DNA of 38,733 nt, taken from NCBI GenBank assembly GCA_014383605.1, contig JACNHM010000577.1:1-38733 (forward strand), given 5' to 3'. This document shows, in pieces, positions 16,423-25,300 of the stretch. The first letter of the stretch is position 1, and each line of letters begins with the position of its first letter. The notes beneath the pieces were generated by a model. The model was not told where the DNA came from and did no database searches. It saw only the letters and a program-made list of their open reading frames with translations. This stretch comes from Chloroflexota bacterium. Its GTDB lineage: Bacteria > Chloroflexota > Anaerolineae > UBA3071. The translations under genes and the position numbers were made by a program.

Positions 16423-19161
16423 ATGCCATCCGTCAAGCCAACAACCCGCCGCCATCTGCTCGTGCTGGCCGCCTACACGGTGCTCGGCCTGATCCTGACC
16501 TATCCCCTGGCGCTGCACTTCGGCACGCACGTGCCCGGCGATGGCATTGACGACCCCGCCCTGGCCTGGAACCTGTGGTGGGTCAAGTTCGCCCTGGTGG
16601 ATCGGCAGATCAACCCCTTCGATTGCGGCTGGATGTTCAGTCCCATCGGCATCAACCTGGCCTTCTACACCTTGACCATCCTCAATGGCTTGCTTTCCGT
16701 CCCCTTGCAGGTCGTTTTTGGCCTCGTGCCGGCGTCCAATGTGCTATTGCTATCCTCCTTCGTCCTCAGCGGCTACGGCACATACTTGCTGGCGCAATAC
16801 GTGTTCGCGACCCAAATCCAGAATCCAAAGTTCAAAGCTCAAACTGCCTCTTGCCTCTTGCCTCTTGTCTCTTGCTTCGCCGGCCTGATCTACGCTTTCT
16901 CCTCCTCCAAGCTCTTCTACGCCAGCCTGGGGCAGTTCAACGTCGCCAGCTCGCAGTGGATACCCTTTGTGGTGCTGTACGTGCTGCGCGCGGGACGTGA
17001 TCGCAGCCTGCGCAGCGCAGCGCTCGCCGCCCTGTTCCTGCTCTTCCAGGCCTATGTCGAACTCACCTTTGCCTCCTTCCTGCTCATCTTCATCGCCCTC
17101 TACGTTCTGTATGAGCTAATACGCAAGATAAGACACAGATTACGCATCACGCATCACGCATCACGCACCACGCACCACGAACTACCCATCAGCTTGTTTC
17201 TGCGCAATTCTATCCTGCTCGCCATCCTCTTCGCCCTCGGCATCACCCCCTTCCTGGCCAACATGCTCCCCGACATGCGGGCGGAGGGAGACTTCTTCGC
17301 CTCCGGCGGTGGCTTTGCCGACGTCTTCTCGGCCGATCTGGCCGGCTACCTGCTGCCCACGCAGTGGCATCCTGTGTTCGGAAGGCTGGCCGCTGCGCTT
17401 CCCTTTTCTCACGACAAGGGGCAGCACCTCTACCTGGGCTACAGCGTGATGCTGCTGGCCGCCTGGGGACTGTGGCGGGGGCGACGCTCGCCCGCCGTCC
17501 GCTTCTGGGCGCTTTCGGCACTGGTTTTCTTCCTGTTCACGCTGGGGCCGACGCTGCGCATCAACGGACAGGACACGGGCATTCCCGGCCCCTTCGCCCT
17601 CGTTTCCCAGCTTCCCTTCTTCAAGGGCAACCGCTATCCCAGCCGCTACAGCGTGATGCTCGTCCTGTCCTGCGCTGTGTTGGCTGGTTTTGGCCTCGCC
17701 CGGCTGGCTCAAAGGGAAAGGACGGAAAAGAGGGAAAGAAGGGGCCTCTTTTCCCTCGTTTCCCTCATTTCCTTTGTTTTTCTATTTGAGCATCTGAGCA
17801 CCCCCTTGCCTCTGTCGGACATGCGCGTGCCGGGGATCTACGAGCACATCGCCGCCGAGCCAGGCGACTTTGCCGTGCTGGAACTGCCCATCGGCTGGCG
17901 TAACGGGGCGCGAGTGCTGGGTCAGCAAGATGTGATCATCATGTTCGAGCAGTGGTACCAAACCGCCCACGGCCAGCGGCTGCTGGGGGGCAACACCTCC
18001 CGCAATCCGGAGTTCAAGTTCCAGTACTTCGCCCAGGCCCCGCTGCTCAACAGCCTGATCGCTGTGCAAAACGGTCACCAGATACCGCCGGAGGTGGAGG
18101 CGGCGGACCGGGCGCTGGCCGCTGAGGTGCTGCGCTTCCTGGGCGTGCGCTACGTGGTTCTTCACGAGCCGTCAGCCAGTCCCGCACTGCTGGCCTACGC
18201 GCAAGAGGTCCTGCCCTTGCAGCTTGTGGCGGAGGAGCAGGGTGTTCTCTTGTACCGCGCCGCGCGGCCACCGTCGGTGGAGCGGAGAATTGACCTCGGC
18301 ACACTGCTGGGGCGCTTGCATCTGGGGGAAGGGTGGAGCCCGGTCAGCGACAGCGTGCAGGGGGAGGCCGCCGTCTGGGCGCAGCGGAGCGAGGCGCGGC
18401 TGCTGGCAACGCTCGCCGGCGACGAGCGGCGGCTGCGCGTCCGCGTCTGGGCGCCGCCAGCGGGGCAGTCGGTCGAAATATGGGCACAGGGCCAGCGCTG
18501 GGCGACCCTCGATCTGGAGGCCGGTTGGGGCGAGTATGAGGTCATTCTGCCGGCAGGGGCCGTGCAGCCGGGGTTCAACGACTTCCGTTGGCGTTTTGCA
18601 CAGCTTTACCCGCTGACAGACGTCACGCCGCCGGGCACGAGCGCTGTGGAGATCGCCGGACAGACGATCACTCTGGCCATCGTCGTGCAAAGCGCCGGCC
18701 TGGAAACCGGCGGCAATGACCTGGGCCACATCCACGTCAACGGCCGGGACCTTTCGCCCAACCGGCGGGGCTATAACGTCGTGGCCCTCAACCCTGCCGG
18801 GGCGGTGCTGGCGGGCGAGAGCTTCGACACGCATCTGGATCCCCTGGCTTCGCAACGGTTGGCTGACTTCATCGCTGCCCTGCCGGAGGGGAGCATCGTG
18901 GCTGTGGCCGTGGCCGACGAGGCAGCCATGAACCTGGGGGAGGAAGCGGTGTCGGCCTTGCGCAGCATCGGCGCAGCGGGCGATCTGCGAGGCAAATTCC
19001 GCTGGGGCCATGCCATCATTGGGGTCAAGGGCGCAGCGCCGGGGCAGGCGCTGGAGGCCCTGGACGTCCTGCAGCCAGTCGCTGTGCACGTCGGCGTCGG
19101 AGCGACAGAGCCCGCTGTGGCGGTGGCCGTCGCTTCTTTCGAGTTTGGCCTGCTGCCGTAG
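16423..19161 (+). CDS. large membrane protein (GT-C/YfhO-like) with C-terminal ILEI/FAM3-like domain
   Basis: This encodes 912 aa. The N-terminal ~460 residues form a polytopic region of about 10-12 helices. The first outer loop has GDGIDDPALAWNLWWVKFAL, like bacterial GT-C-type or YfhO-like glycan proteins. A soluble beta-rich region (~470-735) follows. Residues ~745-905 match the ILEI/FAM3 ('GG') domain pattern: a strand around DLGHIHVNGRDL, then RGYNVVALNP, SFDTHLDP, FIAALPEGSIVAVAVADEA, ALRSIGAAG and GHAIIGVKGA. Such domains occur in FAM3 and POMGNT1 and are thought to bind carbohydrate or protein. Three tandem-repeat tracts lie in frame inside the membrane half (16816-16875, 17142-17179, 17711-17777). 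The next gene is a sugar-nucleotide dehydrogenase, so a role in surface glycan assembly is plausible; catalytic function is unproven. Confidence 0.75.
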   Translation: MPSVKPTTRRHLLVLAAYTVLGLILTYPLALHFGTHVPGDGIDDPALAWNLWWVKFALVDRQINPFDCGWMFSPIGINLAFYTLTILNGLLSVPLQVVFGLVPASNVLLLSSFVLSGYGTYLLAQYVFATQIQNPKFKAQTASCLLPLVSCFAGLIYAFSSSKLFYASLGQFNVASSQWIPFVVLYVLRAGRDRSLRSAALAALFLLFQAYVELTFASFLLIFIALYVLYELIRKIRHRLRITHHASRTTHHELPISLFLRNSILLAILFALGITPFLANMLPDMRAEGDFFASGGGFADVFSADLAGYLLPTQWHPVFGRLAAALPFSHDKGQHLYLGYSVMLLAAWGLWRGRRSPAVRFWALSALVFFLFTLGPTLRINGQDTGIPGPFALVSQLPFFKGNRYPSRYSVMLVLSCAVLAGFGLARLAQRERTEKRERRGLFSLVSLISFVFLFEHLSTPLPLSDMRVPGIYEHIAAEPGDFAVLELPIGWRNGARVLGQQDVIIMFEQWYQTAHGQRLLGGNTSRNPEFKFQYFAQAPLLNSLIAVQNGHQIPPEVEAADRALAAEVLRFLGVRYVVLHEPSASPALLAYAQEVLPLQLVAEEQGVLLYRAARPPSVERRIDLGTLLGRLHLGEGWSPVSDSVQGEAAVWAQRSEARLLATLAGDERRLRVRVWAPPAGQSVEIWAQGQRWATLDLEAGWGEYEVILPAGAVQPGFNDFRWRFAQLYPLTDVTPPGTSAVEIAGQTITLAIVVQSAGLETGGNDLGHIHVNGRDLSPNRRGYNVVALNPAGAVLAGESFDTHLDPLASQRLADFIAALPEGSIVAVAVADEAAMNLGEEAVSALRSIGAAGDLRGKFRWGHAIIGVKGAAPGQALEALDVLQPVAVHVGVGATEPAVAVAVASFEFGLLP
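16816..16875. repeat. in-frame heptanucleotide repeat inside the membrane-protein gene, tract 1
   Basis: CCTCTTG occurs three times, then TCTCTTG, preceded by degenerate AATCCAAAGTTCAAAGCTCAAA units. It encodes QNPKFKAQTASCLLPLVSC, between two predicted helices. Confidence 0.75.
17142..17179. repeat. in-frame heptanucleotide repeat inside the membrane-protein gene, tract 2
   Basis: ACGCATC occurs three times and ACGCACC twice. It encodes the His/Thr-rich loop RITHHASRTTHHEL. The same heptamer occurs outside genes at 36549-36602. Confidence 0.85.
17711..17777. repeat. in-frame foldback repeat inside the membrane-protein gene, tract 3
   Basis: Purine units (GGGAAAG, GACGGAAAAG, AGGGAAAG) are followed by complementary pyrimidine units (TTTTCCC, TCGTTTCCC, TCATTTCC). 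It encodes QRERTEKRERRGLFSLVSLI, a charged loop and the start of the next helix. Confidence 0.75.
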
Positions 19162-19197
19162 ATGCTGAGACGCCAATGATTGCCGGGCGCGGAATGA

Positions 19198-19231
19198 CAA
19201 TCCGCAATCCGCAATCCGCAATCCGCAATCG
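19198..19231. repeat. heptanucleotide repeat (CAATCCG)4
   Basis: Four exact CAATCCG units plus a partial fifth lie between the membrane-protein gene and the next promoter. The sequence is non-coding. Confidence 0.85.
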
Positions 19232-19243
19232 TCTGGGTTGGGG

Positions 19244-19272
19244 TTGCGTTTTGTGGCTCCCTGTGCTATTAT
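19244..19272 (+). promoter_or_regulatory. promoter of the oxidoreductase gene
   Basis: TTGCGT (19244-19249), a 17-nt spacer and TATTAT (19267-19272) with an upstream TGC form a plausible extended -10 sigma-70 promoter. It lies 34 nt before the TTG start. Confidence 0.55.
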
Positions 19273-19305
19273 TGGGGCTGATTTTATCGCACGTTGGAGG
19301 CGAGG

Positions 19306-20328
19306 TTGAGCGATCCCGTACGGGTGGGTCTGATCGGTTGCGGGTATTGGGGGCCGAATCTGGCCCGCAATCTGCATCAGATCCCTGAAGCCAAACTGGT
19401 GGCCTGTTGTGACCAGGACCCTCAGGCACTGAGCAGGATGCGGATGCTTTACCCGCAGGTGATCACCACAACTGACCAGGGAGCTCTGTTGGGTGATCCG
19501 GGCATCGAGGCTGTCGTCATCGCCACGCCGGCGCGCACCCACTACGCGCTGGCCCGCGCCGCACTGGAGGCGGGCCAGCACGTCCTGGTGGAAAAGCCCC
19601 TGGCCATGAGCAGCCAGGAGGCTCAAGCGCTCATCGCCCTGGCCGAGGAGCGCCAACGGGTGCTCATGGTCGGCCACATCTTCGAGTACCATCCGGCGGT
19701 GCGCAAGATCAAATCACTGATTGACGCCGGTGAGCTAGGCCAGATCTACTACATCTACTCGACCCGCGTCAACCTGGGCCGGGTGCAGAGCGACATCAAT
19801 GCCCTGTGGAGCATTGCTCCCCACGACATTTCCATCCTGATTTACCTGCTGGGGGGGATGCCGCAATCGGTGTCTGTCCACGGCGGCACGTTTCTCAACG
19901 GTGTCGTCGAGGACGTGGTTTTCCTCGTGCTGCGCTTTCCTGACCAGGTGCTGGGGCACGTGCACGCCAGCTGGCTCGACCCCAGCAAGGTGCGGCGCAT
20001 GACGGTGGTGGGCAGCCGTCGCATGGTGGTCTACGATGACGTGGCCGACGAGGGCAAGATCAAGGTCTACGACAAGGGGGTGTATCGCAAGGGAGAGGAC
20101 ATCTACGGGGAGTTCCAGTATCGCCTGCATTCCGGCGACATCGCCATCCCCAAGCTGGACATGGCCGAGCCTTTGCGCATCGAGTGCACGCACTTTGCCG
20201 AATGTGTGCGCCAGGGGCGGCGGCCACAAACGGACGGCCTCAACGGCCTGCGGGTCGTGCAGGTGCTGGAGGCCGCCCAGGCCTCGCTGGAGCGGGGAGG
20301 AGTGGACATATCCCTGGCGGGGAGGTGA
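19306..20328 (+). CDS. Gfo/Idh/MocA-family sugar-nucleotide dehydrogenase (WlbA/WbpB-like)
   Basis: This ~340-aa NAD(P)-dependent oxidoreductase has the Rossmann motif VGLIGCGYWGPNLARN at its N-terminus, the family motif EKPLAM (catalytic-region Lys) and GHIFEYHPAVRKIK. The GYWGPN signature and overall pattern fit the UDP-N-acetylglucosaminuronate 3-dehydrogenase subgroup (WlbA/WbpB), which oxidises C3 before amination. GGAGGCGAGG precedes the TTG at 19306; an in-frame TTG at 19294 lies before that site and is less likely. Substrate assignment is inferred from sequence style and from the acyltransferase and aminotransferase that follow in the window. A CAATCCG repeat and a likely promoter lie upstream. 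Confidence 0.85.
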   Translation: MSDPVRVGLIGCGYWGPNLARNLHQIPEAKLVACCDQDPQALSRMRMLYPQVITTTDQGALLGDPGIEAVVIATPARTHYALARAALEAGQHVLVEKPLAMSSQEAQALIALAEERQRVLMVGHIFEYHPAVRKIKSLIDAGELGQIYYIYSTRVNLGRVQSDINALWSIAPHDISILIYLLGGMPQSVSVHGGTFLNGVVEDVVFLVLRFPDQVLGHVHASWLDPSKVRRMTVVGSRRMVVYDDVADEGKIKVYDKGVYRKGEDIYGEFQYRLHSGDIAIPKLDMAEPLRIECTHFAECVRQGRRPQTDGLNGLRVVQVLEAAQASLERGGVDISLAGR

Positions 20329-20391
20329 TGCCACGCGAGACCTGTGTGAGCGCTTGTGGATTGCCGGGTTCCTGGAATGGCAAAATGTGTC

Positions 20392-20531
20392 GGCCTGTGC
20401 AGTTGGGTGTGGCTAACCTTGCGAAGGTTGCAATAGCCCTGGCAATGGTGCGGTGTTTGGCTGGCGAAGGCACTTCTGGCTTGATGAGCGCCACAGAACC
20501 TTCGCAAGGATTCCACTAACTGCACAGGTAC
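20392..20531. mobile_element. foldback MITE-like element, copy A (98-bp core 20415-20512)
   Basis: The core runs from AACCTTGCGAAGGTT (20415) to AACCTTCGCAAGGATT (20512), with 13-bp inverted ends CCTTGCGAAGGTT. The same 98-bp core is present, inverted, at 36285-36382. Around this copy CCTGTGCAGTT (20394) and AACTGCACAGG (20518) extend the inverted repeat. AAATGTGTC stands on both sides (20383-20391 and 20532-20540), a possible 9-bp target duplication. There is no coding capacity. It fills most of the 211-bp gap between two convergent genes. Confidence 0.7.
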
Positions 20532-20539
20532 AAATGTGT

Positions 20540-21406
20540 CTACTTGCCATCTGGTGTCGGGAAAACCACCCAATTTGGCAACGCCGATGTAGGAGTTGCC
20601 GTGGGCGACACCTCTTGCCGGGTTGGCCTCGGGGTGAAGGTGGGTGTGGCTGTAGCTGTAGGTACATAACGGCTGGCCGGCGTTGCCGTCGCAACGCTGA
20701 CTCCCCGGATGATGAGCCATTGACCAACATAGATGGTATCGCTTCGCAGGCTATTCATCTCCCGGATGGCCTGCGCGGTGACACCGCAGCGGCGGGCGAT
20801 CTTGGATAGCGTGTCGCCGGACCGCACCTGATATTTGCCGTCAACCAGTGGGCAATCGTCGTCTTCGTATGGGATGAGCTGAGGGGCAGGGCTTCTTTCC
20901 ACGCTGGGGAGGTAGATGGGAGTGCAGGGTATCTTGAGTTTCAGCCAGGGCCAGATGAGCGAATCCCACAACCCATTGGCTTGTTGAATGCTTGCCACCG
21001 TGATGCCATACCGCTGGGCGATCGTCGAGAGATTATCTCCCCAGCGTACCGTATACGTGTCGCATATGGCACCGCCGGTGTAGCCGGAGCTGCCTCCACT
21101 GGGTACGGGGCTGGTTGAGGGGCTGGTCTGAGACGTCCCGCTTGCGCCGGAAGGGATGGTCAGGATCTGGCCAACGTAGATGACATTAGCATTGGAGATA
21201 CCATTGGCCTGCGTGAGGGCGGATAGGCTGACGCCGTAGCGCGCGGCGATGCTGCTCAACGTCTCGCCCCGTTGAACGATGTGGATCTGCCCCTGGCGGG
21301 CAGGTGCAGCGAAGGTTGTGGGAGGATTCAAGAAGAATAGAATGACGGCAACGAAGAGAAGTGTGGTGAGAACTCGTGACCTCTTGGTGGTAGTTTTTTG
21401 TTTCAT
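20540..21406 (-). CDS. secreted protein with three LysM domains
   Basis: This encodes 288 aa. A signal peptide ([20 protein letters not shown], likely cut near FA-AP) is followed by three LysM modules that bind peptidoglycan or related N-acetyl sugars: [20 protein letters not shown] (~42-88), [19 protein letters not shown] (~118-162) and [19 protein letters not shown] (~190-235). The C-terminal tail is Thr/Pro-rich ([13 protein letters not shown]), like a wall-spanning linker. No catalytic domain is present. The ATG at 21406 is chosen because AAGGAGG lies 6 nt upstream; an in-frame start at 21427 lies before that site. It is transcribed from a consensus promoter with a leader of about 150 nt and is probably monocistronic. 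Its exact role is unknown; wall anchoring or organisation is likely. Confidence 0.88.
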   Translation of the reverse strand: MKQKTTTKRSRVLTTLLFVAVILFFLNPPTTFAAPARQGQIHIVQRGETLSSIAARYGVSLSALTQANGISNANVIYVGQILTIPSGASGTSQTSPSTSPVPSGGSSGYTGGAICDTYTVRWGDNLSTIAQRYGITVASIQQANGLWDSLIWPWLKLKIPCTPIYLPSVERSPAPQLIPYEDDDCPLVDGKYQVRSGDTLSKIARRCGVTAQAIREMNSLRSDTIYVGQWLIIRGVSVATATPASRYVPTATATPTFTPRPTRQEVSPTATPTSALPNWVVFPTPDGK

Positions 21407-21560
21407 GGCCAGCCTCCTTACCAGCACTGGTCGTGAACAGTTCTCGTATTAGATTTGATGGCAGGTTGAGTGGAGTCCTTAGTTCGTTGATTGGCTGTGG
21501 TTTCCAGGCGTTTCTAAGGCTTTGGTAGGGTAGAACGTATTGTTGATAGTAGCTGTTGCA

Positions 21561-21589
21561 ATTATAACACATCCTGCAGCACGTGTCAA
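21561..21589 (-). promoter_or_regulatory. consensus sigma-70 promoter of the LysM gene
   Basis: On the minus strand an exact TTGACA (21589-21584), an exact 17-nt spacer and an exact TATAAT (21566-21561) with TG one base upstream are present. This is the strongest promoter seen in the window. The transcript would carry a ~150-nt leader before the LysM start; I could not match the leader to a known riboswitch. Confidence 0.8.
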
Positions 21590-21666
21590 ATCCGATTTGT
21601 GTGTCGTTAAGTAATAGTTAATGATTGGCGTGCCGGCCGGTTGTGCACGGCACCACGGACCGGGTC

Positions 21667-22302
21667 ATGGAAATCACCTACAAGATCTATCCCCATGTTC
21701 ATATCGGAGAGAACGTGCAGATCGGTGATTTCGTGATTCTGGGGCATCCGCCGCGGGGTGCAGCGCCCGGCGAGTTGCCCACGGTGATCGGTGATCACTG
21801 CATCATCCGTTCTCACACGGTCATCTATGCCGGCGGTCGCCTGGGAAGCAACGTCCAGACCGGGCACGGGGTACTGATACGCGAGGACAGTGAAATCGGT
21901 GACAATGTGAGCATCGGCAGCCACACTGTCGTCGAGCACCACGTGCACATCGGCCACGGCGTGCGTATCCATTCCAACGCCTTCGTGCCCGAGCATACTG
22001 TTCTGGAAGAGGATTGCTGGATCGGACCCGGCGTCTTCATCACCAACGTGCGGCATCCTCTCTGCCCCAGGGCCAAGGAGTGCAGCAAAGGCGCGACCAT
22101 CAAGCGCGGGGCCAAGGTGGGAGCTAACGTCACGCTCACGCCAGACGTCACCATCGGCGAGATGGCCCTGGTGGGGGCGGGTTCGGTGGTTGTGGAAGAT
22201 GTCCCCCCGCGAGCGGTGGTGGTGGGCAATCCAGCGCGGGTGATCGGACACATTGAGGAACTGGAATGCCCCTACGGGCTGATGGAGCGCCCGTACGAAT
22301 GA
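21667..22302 (+). CDS. hexapeptide-repeat acyltransferase (WlbB/WbpD-like)
   Basis: This ~211-aa left-handed beta-helix acyltransferase consists almost entirely of [LIV]-G-x-x-x-x hexapeptide turns (IGENVQIGDFVILG, IGDHCIIRSHTVIY, IGDNVSIGSHTVVE, IGPGVFITN, VGANVTLTPDVTIGE). It has the lid PLCPRAKE and the ending AVVVGNPARVIG. Members use acetyl-CoA to N-acetylate amino sugars. Between the WlbA-like dehydrogenase and the aminotransferase, the likely substrate is a UDP-3-amino-uronic acid; this is inference. The frame is open from a TTG at 21625, but the ATG at 21667 gives a normal N-terminus. No strong ribosome site is visible. Confidence 0.83.
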   Translation: MEITYKIYPHVHIGENVQIGDFVILGHPPRGAAPGELPTVIGDHCIIRSHTVIYAGGRLGSNVQTGHGVLIREDSEIGDNVSIGSHTVVEHHVHIGHGVRIHSNAFVPEHTVLEEDCWIGPGVFITNVRHPLCPRAKECSKGATIKRGAKVGANVTLTPDVTIGEMALVGAGSVVVEDVPPRAVVVGNPARVIGHIEELECPYGLMERPYE

Positions 22303-22348
22303 GCAACAGCAAGCTGAGATGATCAACTTTTCAGATTCGAGGCCAACC

Positions 22349-25300
22349 ATGCAGAAAACAACGTCCTTCTCCTCCTGGTCTGCTTTTGCCGGCGCTGTCT
22401 TTTTGATCCTGGCCATGTTTGCCGTCCCTGGGCCTGTGCAGGCGCAACGGCCAACCCCCGAGTGGCGGCTCTTGACCACTGAACATGGCCTGGTGGCCAA
22501 TGAGGTATGGACGATCATCCAAGATCAACAGGGAGCGCTCTGGTTGGGCACCGACGGCAGCGGCGTCAGCCGTTTCGACGGCCATTGGGAGACCTTCACC
22601 GAGGAGAACACAACGGGGGAGTTGGCCGGTAACCTGGTGCGGGCCATCCTGCAGACCAACGACGGCATGCTGTGGTTCGGCACATCCAAAGGCCTCAGCC
22701 GCTATGATGGTCGGGAGTGGATGGCCTTGCGGCGGGAACAGGGGTTGCCCGACGGCAACGTGCGCTGCCTGCTGGAAGCGGATGACAAGCGGCTGCTGCT
22801 GGGCACCGCCAGTGGTGCGTTTGTCCTGGACAGGCAGAAGATGGGCTTTGCCATTGTTGATGCGTTGACGAAAGACAATGTTTCTTCTCTGCTGCTGGAC
22901 TCGCAGGGGGTGCTCTGGGTGGGCACCGATGACGGCCTGAAACGCTGCGAGGGACCTGAATGGCGGGCCTGCCAGGATGTCCAAGCACTGACCGGAGTGC
23001 AGGTCAATCAACTGCTGGAGACTGGAGAAGGCCAGCTATGGGTGGCCACACTGGATGGCGTCCGGTACTTCGATGGACAGGACTGGGCAAGCTTGCCGGT
23101 GCCCGAAGTGTGGTCTCTGGCCCAAGATGACCGTGGCCTCCTCTGGCTGGGCACCAATGGCGGCGGCGCCTACCACTATGATGGCCGTCAACTCGCCAGG
23201 CTGACCACGGCCGATGGCCTGGCGGCGAACAGTGTCACCAGCATCATTCAGGATGCCGACGGGGCCCTGTGGTTTGGCACCGTGGGAGGAGTGAGCCGCT
23301 ACGACGCCCGTACCTGGCAAACTCCTATCGCTGAGACGATCAGTGCCTTGGCCGAGGGGCCAGACGGAGATCTGTGGGTGGGGAGCGCAGAGGGCGGCTT
23401 GCGCCACTTCGATGGGCACACCTGGCATTCGACCCTTTCCCCAGGCGACGGCGACGTGGCGGGCTTGCCTTCGAACCGCATTTCTGCCCTTTACTGGGCC
23501 CCCGAGGGTACGCTGTGGATCGGCACCGATGGTTGGGGGCTGGCCCGCTTCGATGGCCAGGAGTGGAAGCTGTTCAGCCGCGCCGAGGATGGCCTGGCCG
23601 CAGACGCCGTCTTCGCCATCGAACAGACCCGTGACGGCACGTTGTGGATCGGCACGTACCAGGGCCTCAGCCGCTACGATGGCCAGCGGTGGGAGACGGT
23701 GACGGCGGCCAACACCCCTGGACTGGTGAGCGATGGCATCTTGGCTCTCCTGGAAGATGAGCAGGGGATTCTGTGGGTGGCGACGCGGAAGGGTGTGAGC
23801 CGCTACGATGGGCAGCAGTGGCTGGAGCCGCTCACTCGGACCAATTCGGGGCTCGCCGCCGACGAGGTGCGTGCTATCCTGCAGAGCGATGATGGCGCGC
23901 TGTGGTTCGGCACCTGGGCTGGCGGCGTCAGCCGCTATCGGGATGGGGAGTGGACAACCTACACTGTGGCCGATGGCCTGGCCACTAACGGTGTTGTTGC
24001 CATCGCCGAGGATCGCCGCGGCGCCCTTTGGTTTGGCACGCTCAGTGGGGTTACCCGTTACGATGGGCGCACCTGGCGGAGCTATACCTCCAATGACGGC
24101 CTGGCCAGTAACCAGGTGAGGAGCATCCTTGAGGACGATCAGGCAGTGATATGGCTGGGGACGGAGAGCGGGCTCAGCCGCTACGAGCCCGATGCCGGGC
24201 TTCCGATGGGGTACGTCTCCACTGTCAGTGGCCAGAGGTACGAGGGGCAAGACGTTGTGATGCTCGGCGGCGAGGCGTTGACCATCAGTTTCCGTGGCGG
24301 TGACCTGCGCACGCCGCCGGAACGTCTTGAGTTCCTCTGCTACCTGGAGGGAGGCGAAGAGGGCTGGCACTTCTGTCGTGAGGGGGTGGTCTCCTACAGT
24401 CGTCTGGCGCCGGGTGACTACACCTTCCACCTGCAGGTGCGCGATGAGGATTTCAACTATTCCCAGCCTGTGGTTTTGCCCATCAGGGTCAATGCGGCGG
24501 TGACCTTGCCCTGGTTCGGGCGGACGCTTGCTCTGCCCGTGCTTGTTTTCAGCGCCGTTGTGGCGATCACGCTGACGGCCGTAGGGGCGCTGCTGCTTTA
24601 CACCGTCTCCAGACAGCAGACGCAGCGCAAGGGGCGGGAGGCACTGAAGCGCAAGTTCAACCCTTACATTTCCGGCGAGCCTATCCGCCGCGAGGACATG
24701 TTCTTTGGCCGCGCTGATCTGCTGCACCGCATCCTACACACCCTGCACAACAACAGCATCATGATCCACGGCGAGCGACGCATTGGCAAAACGACGCTGC
24801 TCTATCAATTGGCCAACCGGCTGCGGGAGGACACCGATGCGGAGTACCGTTTTGTCCCCGTCTTTGTAGACCTGGAGGGCACACCGGAGGTCGCTCTGTT
24901 CCATACGTTGATGGAAGGGGTTGTCCAGAGTGCTCGCTCTCTGCTACCCGAACTGCCGTCTTTGGTTTTCACGACTGAGGGCATTCAGGAGTACGGTGAC
25001 CGGCACTTTAGCCGCGATTTCTCTCAGTTGCTGGCGGCTTTGAAAGAGACCACCGACAAGAAGATCCGTGTCGTCTTGCTCGTGGACGAGATGGACGTGA
25101 TTGACACCTATGGTCGGATCGCCCAGTTGCAGTTGCGCCGCGTGTTCATGCAGGATTTTGCCCAGAACCTGGGCGCGGTGGTTGCCGGCGTGCAGATCAG
25201 CAAGGAGTGGGACCGGCCGGAAAGCCCCTGGTACAACCTTTTCAACGAAGTGCAGCTTGCCCCCTTCGGCGAGGAGGAGGCGCGGGAGTTGATCATTGAA

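Noticed and set aside
17142..17179. Possible CRISPR-like array
   Set aside because: Units are 7 nt with no spacers; it is a tandem repeat within a coding frame.
18172..19692. 506-aa minus-strand frame
   Set aside because: It spans the end of the ILEI-domain gene, a promoter, a heptamer repeat and the oxidoreductase start, and has no protein-like features.
21407..21560. Known riboswitch in the LysM leader
   Set aside because: I could not match c-di-AMP, c-di-GMP or cobalamin core motifs by eye. Only the leader length is noted.
23036..24727. 563-aa minus-strand frame over the propeller sensor
   Set aside because: The repeats of the real gene make a long open antisense frame; the composition is that of an antisense shadow.
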